From Acanthamoeba castellanii str. Neff (taxonomy: Eukaryota; Discosea; Longamoebia; Acanthamoebidae): a stretch of 64,000 nt of DNA. Shown piece after piece: positions 35,950 to 45,963 of this stretch. Location: assembly GCF_000313135.1 (NCBI RefSeq), contig NW_004457466.1:432717-496716 (forward strand), in the 5' to 3' direction. Numbering within the stretch: the first letter of the stretch is position 1; the number at the start of each line of letters is the position of its first letter. Under the pieces are notes generated by a model. The model was not told the origin of the DNA. It ran no database searches and was given only the letters and a program-made list of their open reading frames with translations. The position numbers and the translations under genes were made by a program.

Positions 35950-36897
35950 TCAACAGATGAAGTGGGCCAATGATGTTATTGCGTTGATGTTCTCAAGATG
36001 GATTGGTATGTACAGAGAGAACCTGTTGTGTGATTCAGCACGATCAGTCGTCCATGGTGAAGACGGCGCCGTGATCTTTGCCGCCGCGCGCGTGTTGTCG
36101 TCTTGCTGGTCAAAATCGTCGAGGGTGATGGTGGGCAGGCTCCGCTCGCCCTTCAGCAGCACATTGTCGCCTGGCGTACGGTTCAGTTCCACGTTGAAGT
36201 GTGGAATCGAGTTGATGCCCTGTGTGCGTGTGCGTGTGCGTGTGCGTGTGCGTGTGCGTGTGCGTGTGCGTGTGCGTGTGTCGCGTCAAACTCTCGGGGC
36301 GAGTGGTGATGAATGAGCAGCGCGAAGAGAGCGTACCTCGTAGAGTGGGGTCCATCCCTCGGGAGGAGAGGGCGGAGGACTGAGAAGGAACATCTTTTCG
36401 GGTGCCGGTGGCGCCAGATGGAAGTTGCGGACCGTCTCACGATCCGCTCCCTGCACACATTATTTGGTCGAAATAATACAAAATAATTATATGAGTAAAT
36501 AATGTCTATATTTATTAAAAAAAGAAAATGATAATAAAATAATATTTGGGCAGATAGGCCGTACCAGGCCGTAGTGTGCTTCGAAGCCGGCCTCTTCCAC
36601 GCTCCTCTTGGCGGTTGTGGCATCTGAATCAATGAAAAAAGAAAATAAAACAGATTATGACTGACTGACCGAGAACAAAAGGATGCAGCTTGGCGTGGTG
36701 AATAGAGAAATCAAACCTTCGATGGAGCCGAAGATGGCCACGGTACGCTGCAGCTCGCCATAGGTCTTGAGGAAGAGTACTTCGCCTGCACGCTCCAACC
36801 TCTGCCGCATGTCCAGCACTGCTGCCGCCGCTGCCACGGCATCGCGATCACTGGTCCTCATGCTCACGATGAGCTGGTTCGTTGGTGTTCCTTCCAT
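35950..36897 (-). CDS. RCAN: Calcipressin (RCAN), regulator of calcineurin
   Basis: Start 36897 (MEGTPTNQLIVSM). The RRM-like domain reads AGEVLFLKTYGELQRTVAIF, then TTAKRSVEEAGFEAHYGL. The signature segment is FHLAPPAPEKMFLLSPPPSPP followed by EGW (about 36350-36410), the calcineurin-binding SP-repeat (LISPPxSPP in animals). Then FNVELNRTPGDNVLLKGERS and an acidic LDDFDQQDDNTR. Four exons. The C-terminus is uncertain: the frame stays open to 35950, but a splice variation ending near 36040 is possible. Family role: binds and inhibits or tunes calcineurin. Phosphorylatable Ser residues in the SP motif are present. Confidence 0.92.
36221..36282. repeat. (GTGTGC)n hexamer tandem repeat in RCAN intron
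   Basis: About ten copies of the TGTGCG/GTGTGC hexamer fill most of the last intron of the calcipressin gene. Confidence 0.95.
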
Positions 36898-37196
36898 CTT
36901 TCTGTTTTTGAGATCTCAATTATTTTTTGTGATTGAAAAAAAAGCTGTTTTGCTCGCATTCTTCAAATAATTTTGGATATCCCTTCATGACGTTCAAAAT
37001 ACCGACTGGGCGGCAGCACAAAATGCCCGCAGCCCGCAAGCTGCGCGGACGAGAAGGCCAACTCTTGGCGGCCTTCGCTGCGGCCCGCAACCGCCAGCGG
37101 GCGCAAGCAAGCTACGCTGGCACCGCTCGTTGGCATTGCTCGATAACTAAACTCTCAACTAAAGAGGTCTGACCAGCATTGCCGCATTGCACGTCG
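36898..37196. promoter_or_regulatory. Divergent intergenic region RCAN / secreted protein
   Basis: 299 bp between opposing start codons. It contains a GC-rich block with GCCCGCAA words (37025-37110) and poly(A/T) near 36905-36970. No firm element. Confidence 0.35.
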
Positions 37197-37888
37197 ATGG
37201 CCTGGCTGCAACGTTGTGCGCTGCTGGTGACGTCCCTCGTGCTGGCGTTCGGTCTCACATCAACACAAGCAGACTGCCAGGTCTACGTGGAGGTGTTTGA
37301 CAACATCGACTGCACCGACGACTTCTCGGCCTCGGCCTGGCCTCACGCAAGAGAAGAAGATCAGGAAGGAGATGACGAGCAGAAACGACAGAGAGCAGGC
37401 CGAGAAGGCGAAGAAGAACGAGGAAGAACGACGCACCACCCAAGACGCGACAGGGCCGAGAAGGAAGGGCAGGGCCACACGAGGCGTGGTTCGAGCGGGT
37501 GGGGTGTGCCACGCTGAGCCAGGGGTGCAACAGGCTGACGATGATGTCGGGCTACTACCTCCTCCGGGTCGACTGCTCGGCGCGCTCGGTGGGTTTCGTC
37601 GGCGACGACGCGTGTGCGGGTCCGGCCACTGTAGAGTGGGGCGGCAACTCGTCGACTGCGTGCGGGAGCATCGCGCCGACGCTCTCGTTCCGCACCACCT
37701 TCCTCTCTTCTTCTTCTACTCCGCCCTCGTCGCCAGATCCGCTTCCGACGAACACCCCAGTACATTCAATCTCGCTGGACGACTGCTCGGCGGCGCCCGC
37801 TTCGTGGCTTCTTTTGCGACGACATCTCACAAGCGAAGTCCTTGTCGTTCTCCTTCTCTTTTCTCTCTTCCTGTTCTCTCTCCTTTGA
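37197..37888 (+). CDS. Secreted Cys-containing protein with GPI-like C-terminus (model incomplete)
   Basis: Start 37197 gives a signal peptide (residues about 1-25, CALLVTSLVLAFGLTSTQA), then CQVYVEVFDNIDCTDDF. The C-terminal part is in another frame: GCATLSQGCNRLTMMSGYYL, ATVEWGG and TACGSIAPTLSFRTTF, finishing with a Ser/Pro stretch and the hydrophobic LVVLLLFSLFLFSLL at stop 37888, which resembles a GPI-attachment signal. Between them (about 37340-37490) is a purine-rich Lys/Glu stretch without a clear GT donor. Either an unusual intron or a frame error joins the halves. No family recognised. Confidence 0.45.
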
Positions 37889-38031
37889 TTTGACTCAAAC
37901 CCTCTTTGCTTTGCCTTGACACTGCGACAGCTGCGCTAAGCTGAATGTACACACGCACGCGTATGCAGCTACGCGTGAGCACCATAAATTAGTAGTATAA
38001 CATCAAACGATGAACCTGAGCCGTGCGAACC

Positions 38032-39120
38032 TACGTCGGGCCTTGCAGGCCGAGAGCGGGCAGGAGGTCGGAGAGATTGTGGAGTATGTCGGCTGGGGGC
38101 ACCTGCGCTGCCTTCTCCAATGCGACCGCGTCTCGGCACATAAGGAACGCGCGGCTCAGCCCGGCATCCTAGGTCCGCGTCCAATGGAAAGAGAGTCTTA
38201 GACTGAGGTTGAGGAAACTATGATAGATCTGATGTCTTACCTTGGCCCCACGGTAGTCTTTTTTGTAGTCGTCGCCGACGTGGACGGCCTCGCTGCCCTC
38301 GACGTTGGCCTTCCGCAGGGCTTGGTAGAAGATATCGGGGTCGGGCTTGGCTACGCCAGCGTAGCACGACGGCAGCACCACGTCAAACAAGTGGTCCAGG
38401 CCCAGATTTTTCAAGAGGAGCGGCTGGATGAATGGAGTACTTGATGAGTCCTTTGTCGTGCCAAGAGCGGGGAGGAGTACCAGACGTTCATCGAAGTTGG
38501 AGACTACCGCCACCTTGATGCCGTTACTCCGTAGCGTCTGTAGCATAAGGGAGGTGAGCCGTACAATCCTCATACGCTCAGCTTGACTCATGTGTACATG
38601 TACCTTGATCACCGGCTCAGTCTCTGGGAACACCTCCCACGCCTCAGCCCTGGTGAAGTCGTGCCACACCTGGTCGAAGAGCTTGGGGAAGACGTCGGCG
38701 GCGAACTCTGGGTGGTCACGCAGGGCGGGTACGGGCCTGGTCAGCAGATCGAGCAAGCAGCAAGGCAGGAGAGGCTGCACCTTCAGAGTGGCTGAGCTCG
38801 GGCCTGGCATGGGCCAGTGTGGCGCCGAAAAGAGAGGACCACCAATTGTAGGAGGAGAGCTCAGTCCCATGCCCGAAGTTGGGGTGTCGCACGTTGTGAT
38901 CGCGCCAGGCCGCGAAGAAGCCGCGAGTCAGCGATGCCGGCCGCAGACCGTGAACACCAAACGCCTCGGCAGCTCGGGCCTGCTTCACCCGTTATTAATC
39001 TGCCCCCCCACGAAAAAAGCGGTGGCAAGGAGAACGCACATAGGCCTCGCCAACAGAGCCGCGAACGCGAAACAGAGTGCCGGTTGCATCGAGCGATACC
39101 AGCTTCGGCCGCACTTGCAT
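38032..39120 (-). CDS. HDHD3: HAD-superfamily hydrolase, HDHD3-like
   Basis: Start 39120: QVRPKLVSLDATGTLFRVRG carries HAD motif I in the form DATGT, followed by VGEAYV as in HDHD3. Cap region RDHNVRHPNFGHGTELSSYN and WWSSLFGATLA. Motif II VAVVSNFDERL (about 38495). Motif III and IV region FDVVLPSCYAGVAKPDPDIF with the conserved Lys, then EAVHVGDDYKKDYRGAK (about 38250). The last exon ends DILHNLSDLLPALGLQGPT at stop 38032. Motif I lacks the second Asp expected of phosphatases (DxD replaced by DxT), as in HDHD3-type proteins, so phosphatase activity is doubtful. Five or six exons. Confidence 0.88.
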
Positions 39121-39314
39121 CTTTTTTTTTCTTTTTCTTTTGTTTATTTTTTCGAGGGTTTCTTTTTTTCCACCTGCGTTGCCGGATTTTACTTCTGCTG
39201 ACGCGGCCCAATCCCGGTGGTGCATCGTCAGGGGAAAAAACCTCAGGCGCAGGCTGTCACGTGCCTGGATGACGATCCACCGAAGAGCAGATAAAGGAGG
39301 GCAACCACTTTCGC

Positions 39315-40485
39315 ATGAAGAAACAATCCACCAACTTGCATGATGCAACAATTCACCAACGTCAAGCTTCGGACTTTGAGCAGGAACGGTGGACCCACGC
39401 GGTGCCGACACCTGAGGGGCGCACTGAGACTGCTGGCAAGTCCTGCGACGAAGAAACCCGATCGAGGAAGCGCAGGAGGAATGCGGTGGAGGTTACACAT
39501 GCTCCGTACTCGAGTGAGCCACAGGCAGGCAAGAGAAGATCCGAAAGCTGGCACAAGATTGGCTCAACTGACAATGGGTACCGCCCAGCAAAACAGCAAT
39601 GTTGATGAAGGTCACTCAAGAACCAATAATGAATGTGCAGCAGCATGTATCTGTACTGCAGCGCAGTGTCCCCCGTCGGTGATTTCAAAGTGTTCTTTCA
39701 GCAGTACGCTCACTTCAGCTTACTCCGACCATTACGCTCCGACTAACCTTACCCTCCGGCAGTCGTTTAGGCAATTTGGACCGCTCCGGACTCCAAGCGT
39801 TGATCTCCAGTCCGTACCTTCGCCAGCGACAGTCGAGTCAGGACGTGGAGGTACGATCCCCTGTGATGGTACGCCAGCTTGGCGTCTGTCCTGACGCGTC
39901 TCCAGGATGGAACAGTGTTTCATTGCTCCGCTACCAGGAAGGGGACTGGCCCCATCGATGTGAGCCTCGTTAAAGCCCCTAATCTAACCTGCTACCACAT
40001 CGCCTCCCAGCCTGTCAACTTCTACACACACCAGACCCAAGCGCCTTGTGGTTTGATCACCCTCCATCCAGACTTCCCTCCGCCGCCATGCTCATTCTCT
40101 TCTTTCCAAACGTCCAGCCTCCAAGCTGCGCCTTAAGTACGTGTTCCTGGTTGGCTCCAAGTTGGTGCTAGTGGGTGAGTTCCCCAAAAAGGTCGCCAGC
40201 ACGCGAGTGGTGGAATGTGTGATTCAGGGCTCCAGTGGTACTGACCTTCCTAGTGATTGAGATTTGACGTAAGGACTCTCAACTGATGCAAGCGTTGAAA
40301 CAGGTGCGGAGGTGATAGAGGTTCCCAAGAGCTCTTCCACGTGGACAAGACAGATGATCACACTAAAGCTGCCCCCGACGTGGGACCTGCCTCTGGACCC
40401 GAGCGCCCACATTCGGTACACATTCCACGACCACACGAGGGCCACCTCCGAGGCGAGGCCCATCCACCTCACTCTTGAATTGTAG
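39315..40485 (+). CDS. Unrecognised six-exon protein (about 286 aa)
   Basis: Exons 39315-39577, 39641-39703, 39763-39850, 39906-40050, 40118-40237 and 40304-40485 join in phase at every junction with GT..AG boundaries and total 861 nt, so I believe the model. The N-terminal third is charged with a basic SRKRRRNA cluster (possible nuclear signal). The remainder is predicted beta-rich: SMYLYCSAVSPVGDFKVFF, DGTVFHCSATRKGTGPIDV, KLRLKYVFLVGSKLVLVGEF and a C-terminal IRYTFHDHTRATSEARPIHL. The strand pattern suggests an immunoglobulin-like or arrestin-like sandwich, but I cannot assign a family. An earlier start is possible. Confidence 0.65.
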
Positions 40486-40827
40486 GCTTGCCTGGCTTCC
40501 ATCTTGTACATAAATGTAACTCCTTCTATCGAGGTGCTCAACCGCAAGCAATCGGTTCATGGCTCATCAACTTTGGGGAGCTTGGGCTTCTCTCCTGAAA
40601 GGTCAGCGAAAGGGCCACCATGATTATGGTGGGTTCGCGGTCGACAATTCCAAACGCAACGCCCACGCACCTGTTGTGATCGAAACTCGAGAACTAGTAG
40701 ATCCGCAAGAGTGATCTGGTTAATCTTCTTTCGGCCGTGGCGCACCAGAAGAAAGAGGAGCAAAGAGGAACCAGGGCTGCGGCTGCTTCGAATTGCCGGC
40801 AAACGTAAAATCGATTTAATTGAGGAA
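40486..40827. other. Intergenic gap upstream of the WDR59-like gene
   Basis: 342 bp. The reading frame of the next gene stays open upstream to 40711, so its ATG could be earlier than 40828. I see no repeat or RNA gene. Confidence 0.45.
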
Positions 40828-43800
40828 ATGGACAGCTGGACATCTCTGCAGCATCCTGCGAGGAGAGACTCCCACAGGGAGGAGAGCACAAGAAGAGACT
40901 CAAACACTAAGCAGGGCCTCTCCTTTCATCCGATTTTCTCGGGAGGCAAGCAAATCAACGCATTCGCTGTTGATCGAAGCGCGCACTACGTTGCCGTGGG
41001 CGGGTACTCTTCTCTGCAGCTTGTTGGCTCCTACCCCATCCCTTCCTCCCATCTGGCCTGCTCTGCCGAAGTCTCTTCCCCATTTTCATTACATCGTAAA
41101 AGGGCTTACACGTTTCCCCTCCTCGGTGGCACAATAGGACGTCGCTGCACCTATGGGACCTTGACGTGGCCAAAGAGAGGGAGAAGGAGGAGAAGCAATA
41201 TGTGCACGTGCCTAACAGGTATGGGCCTTGCCAGAGTGATGTGTCTTCCGGCATTGCAGACCGCTAACTCTCCTATTCGATTACCACAGCCGCGCGACTA
41301 GCGCTGCCTACTCTGTTCTCCGGTGGAACCCACACCACTCGACCCTGGCATCTTCGGTACGTCGCGCCATCGCAAGGGCTCGTCAACGTGTGCGTACGGT
41401 TCCCCGAGTATGAGCTCCGGACTGACATCGCTCTCAGGTAGGTACGGTGGTCTCGGTGTGGAAGCTGGACGACCGCACGGGCAACCTCAATCCTCACTTG
41501 ACTATTAAGGGAGCACACAAGCGGTACCGCTCTCTGTTCGCCTCGTAGTTCTATAGCAGCGAACAAGGTGTGAGCTCACTCTGCTTCCCTGAATGCACCT
41601 GCGTATGGCAGAGCGATCACGGACCTTGCGTGGTCCCCGTTCAAGCAGCACACGCTCGCATCTCGCTCTGCAGATGCCGAGATACCCATTTGGGATGTGC
41701 GCACGAAGACCCTCAAAGTACACTGCCTACAGGGCCAACCGGGTACCGTTACGCCCTCAGCATCAAACTGACGAATGAGAACCTGTAATCTAAAACGTGG
41801 CTCTATTGTCTCTCTGCAGGCCCGGGTTTCATCAAGTGGAACAGGCTCAATTCTTCGCTCGTCGCATCCACTCACAACCGCGAAGTTCGGATATGGGATT
41901 TGCGGGTACACCTCCTCTGCTGCGCGTTTGGCTCAGTATGACTTTGCTTGCCTCTCATCTCTTTCCTTTTCTCCGCACCAAAGAAAACGTCGGCACCGAC
42001 AGTCACGATAACTGGGCACACGGCCGACGTATCGGACATCGATTGGGCGCACTGCAACGAAAGCCGCCTCCTCACTGCCTCGCACGATAGCACAATCAAG
42101 GCACGAGAGTACTCTATATTGCCCTCGCCATGCGATCTTCTCATGTTCAGTTAAATGGTCGACCACAGATCTGGGATATCTACGAGCCGAGAACAGAGAA
42201 GGAGAAGATTCGCACAGGAATGCCGGTCGCATGTGCCCAGTTCACCGTACGTGTATCTTTCTTTTAATATTGCTCGAGTTGAAAGATTGATGACGGCACG
42301 TCGACGCCCGGGCGCTCATGCTCACGAACCATTGTGGTCGTGTCTGCAGCCGTTCGGTGAAGGCGTGCTCACAGTGGGCCGAGGGGAGCGATGTATGCAG
42401 CTGTGGAGCCTCTACGACCATCTCACCCCCATCTACTCGTTCCAAGGACACTCCGAGACCATCGAATCTTTCGAGTGGAGGTACGAGCAACCGGTACAAC
42501 CTGGGCATGAAAGTGTGCTAATGATTCGAACCGTTGTTGGGTGACGCCGCCAGTGTCAAGGAGTCTACGAAAACAAACAGCCAGACCTACGGGCTCGTAT
42601 CATTGGCCAAAGATTTCACCTTGAACGTGTGGTCCGTGCCCAAGTCGCTCCAGGTATGCGCCTATCCGCATTCCTTCCCAGATTCACAAGCTTGTGGAGG
42701 TTGTTGACGCACTCCTTGGGCCCACGCATGGCAACAAGAACCTCTGCAAGTTTCCGTCGACGTCGCGCAGCCAAGCCGAGCAATCGAAGACGCGCTCAGA
42801 GGAGCAGGAGGGCCGTCGCGCCGCCAGTGATGGCGAAGATGAAGATGAGGAAACCAAGAAAAATCTCAAGCGGCGCGCGAGCTACAGCCACGTCGACTCT
42901 GCCAGCAGCTCCCTCGGCGAAACTGAGGTTCTCTCTCCTTCGTCTCCCTTGTCGATCGTGCCATCTCAGTCAGTGAACCAGTACGGAGGCAAGCTCGATC
43001 TGAAGCACGAGCTGAGCATGATTTCCCAAAAGATGAGTGGTACGTCCATATGCGAGTGCGGCCGTGTGTATTTATTTTTAACCATTTTTTCTTCCCAATC
43101 AACGATAGATGTTGAGGATGTGACAATCGAGTCGGCCAATCCCATCAACCGGTGCTGTACAGTCGTGCTCTACGACCTGCCGGCGACTGGTCTCCCATCG
43201 ATGTCCCCATCCACTCGGCAGCCCTCGCCACGAACGCCAAGCAAGAGTACCTCGCGCGAGAACAGCAACGCTGATTCTGGTTCGACCAGCGCTCCCGCTA
43301 GTCGGGAAAGCTCAGCTGCTAGCATAGAAAGCGGTACGCCCTGTCTGCCATGCGCGCGGTGGTGGTGTAGCTGGTCACTCATTCCCCGCCGCCGCCATTT
43401 CCCCCGTGCTTCTGCAGGCATGGCCGAGGACATGATCAAGCAGGAAGAGGCCAAGGCGGAACGGAAGGTGCTGATTCGGATGCAGATTGCGTTCCCGAGC
43501 TTCTACCCGCACGCTCAGCCCTCGTTCACGTACCTTCCCGGAACGACGATCGACCAAGAGCGACAGATTCTGCTGAAGAGGGTACGGGGAAGAAGCCTAC
43601 ATTGCCCTCGCCTCGGTTTGATTTGTTTGATTCTCATTCGCTTCCACTCGTTCCTTCTGCAGACATTGGCCCACATCGCAACGTTCTATTCGATGCGCGG
43701 CCACCCGTGCCTGCAGAAGCTGGTGATGAAACTCGTCAATCTGCAGCGATCGCTCGATGCCGAGGTCAAACTCGAACAGCTGCAGAAGCAGGTGAGCACA

Positions 43801-45859
43801 AGCCGATCATCATGATTTGTTAAGTGTGTTTGCAATTCAAAGAACGCTAACGAAACATCGTGTATTGTTCAGATCGTGATGGACCAGCAGAAGGAGGTGC
43901 ACGAGACGGTTAGCGAAGGCCAACAGAGCCCAGAGGGTACGACGGAAGTCCCTCGGCCGCCGGACGTTGCAATCGCCGCGGAATCAGCCACCCGGGAGGA
44001 AGTGGTTGCCGGGATTGAAAAGGAGGCGGCAGCTGCCCCAGCCGCGCACATGGCCGGCAGCACCCAGGCCCGTCGACAGCGTAGCCCCTCGCTAACCATC
44101 TGGAACAAATTCTGGGCCATTGTTGGGCCTGACGACCAGGTACCTCCCTGCCCTCGAGTGCGTTGAATCAGCCTTCTGCTCACCACCAATTGCTTGAATT
44201 CCAGGAGACCGAAGCGGACCCCACCAAAACGGACACCGACGGGCCGGCTGCCACCGGTCAAGTCGAACAGAGGCAACAGAGGCCTGACGAATCGCACCCG
44301 TCGCCACTGCCAAAGGCGCACGAAAATGAGGACAAGGAGAACGTCGAGGAGACGCACAAGCCCATGTGGATCCCCGGCAAAACGAAGAACGCGCTGTTTG
44401 GGTACACCTTCGCGTTCAACCCCCCCCCTATTAGTTCTTTATTATTCATCTATTTTATTTTTTTTTGTTGAGCGTCATCTCACACTGCTGCCGCCTTCCT
44501 TCGATTCCCAGCAACGTCCAAACGAGCGAGCCCGGACATTGGCGAGCGAAAGTGGACGACCATGCACGTCAGGTACGCCTCACGTTCAACCGCTCAAGGC
44601 CAAGCCCGCCGGCGCGGCGACCCATTCTCACACGGCCGCGGTAACGCGTGTATATACCTGTGTTAGGTGGCAGTCACGCCCTTCGTGGGTTCATTCCGCG
44701 CCGCTGCTCCACTCGCCACCCTTCCACGTACGCCGGCCATGGGTGGAGTTTCGCCTTTCGAGCTAGTTTCTCACAACGTTGGCTCACCACGCTCACACAT
44801 GTAACAGGTGAACCGAGCCCGACGAAAGCTCCGTCGGCTGCTGCTACAATGGTGCGCAACCAGAGCTTGGAGATGCTGATCGGCTCGCTCGACGTCGAGA
44901 TGAGCCACACCTCCAACCTCCTCAGCCAAAGCGACTTCCAAAAGGTACAGGACCCTGCGCCCACCAATCATGAAACTGTTGAACAGTTGATCCCCAGCTC
45001 AACTGACCCACAACCCATCCATGTGTGGCATGTGTGGCGTGTGGCGACAACAGCTCGTGGTGCGGCTTCCTCCTCGCTTCCAGTTCCGAGACTGGGAACT
45101 GCTCTACAGCACCATGGAACACGGAATCTCGCTCCACACGTACACCTCCATTTTACTTATTGTGCCACCACACGCACAGCGCTCATTCATGATGTGTTGT
45201 GTGCAGATTCTATCGTCGGGTGCGTCGCACAGCCCTACGGTCATTATCATTGAGGACAGCAAGAAATACGTACGACGCCTTTTCTGCCGGCGGGGCCTTT
45301 GATTGGGGACTGAATGGCAATGTGGCCAACTCCACCAGGTGTTTGGCGCGTTTGTAACCGGCACGTGGGACGCTCTGGGCAAGTACTCCGGCACTGGCGA
45401 GAGCTTCCTGTTCACGTTATCGCCCTACTTCAAGGTGCGAGGCGCTCTGCCTGTTGCTCGCTCTCTCTCTCTCTCTCTCTCAATCTGTCAGAGAGATCTC
45501 CACCAGGTGGTCTCTCTCCCCCCCTTCTTGTCTCTTATGTACTTCGTGTGCTTCTTTGGATGAGCAGGTGTTCCCTTGGACAAGAGCAAACTCACTCTTT
45601 ATGTGCGGCGCGCCTCACTCGATGAGTATCGGCGGAGGGTACACACGACACACAGACACACGCGACACATGACACGCACGGTACTCGCCGCGGTGAACAC
45701 TAATTCTGTGCTCCCCATCATCCCAGGTCGCATGTGGGGCTGTGGCTCGATGAGGACTTCGAATTCGGCAGCTCGTGCCCGTGCGAGACGTACGGCAACG
45801 AGTGCCTGGCCTCCGGTCGCGACTTTGATTGCGTGGTACTCGAAGCCTGGGGCCTCTGA
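40828..45859 (+). CDS. WDR59: WDR59-like WD40-RWD protein continuing into a TLDc domain (24-exon fusion model)
   Basis: WD40 blades match WDR59 of GATOR2, the TORC1 activator at lysosomes: VLRWNPHHSTLASS, AITDLAWSPFKQHTLASRSA, FIKWNRLNSSLVASTHNREV, VSDIDWAHCNESRLLTASHD and FAKDFTLNVWSVP-like end (about 42610). A spacer leads to an RWD domain (DLKHELSMISQKMS, then LIRMQIAFPSFYPHAQPSFT, 43000-43791). Exon 14 (43663-43791) joins exon 15 (43873-44139) in phase 0, and the frame continues through exons 44205-44401, 44512-44572, 44667-44727 and 44808-44944 to a TLDc domain (LPPRFQFRDWELLYSTMEHG, TGESFLFTLSPYFKVFPW, HVGLWLDEDFEFGSS) with its stop at 45859. All 23 junctions keep phase, except that exon 45207-45269 is one base short. 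The usual WDR59 C-terminal solenoid and zinc domain are absent. Alternative: two genes, the second starting at 43879. About 1,030 residues if fused. Confidence 0.8.
42101..42168 (+). other. GC-AG intron in the WDR59-like gene
   Basis: 68-nt intron with a GCACGA donor and CCACAG acceptor between DSTIK and IWDIYEP. Phase 0 on both sides and conserved WD40 sequence across the junction make this the only workable boundary. Confidence 0.85.
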
Positions 45860-45963
45860 ACAGATTCACACCATTTTACCCGCTGTACACTCCCACCTCG
45901 GTTCCCCGAGCGACCAACGTCGATCAACTCGTCCCGGCCAGGCAATGGTGTGGCGCGCCCGCG

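Noticed and set aside
43879..45859. Separate TLDc gene starting at ATG 43879
   Set aside because: Kept only as an alternative: just 63 bp would separate it from the upstream frame, and the phase-matched intron is the simpler reading.
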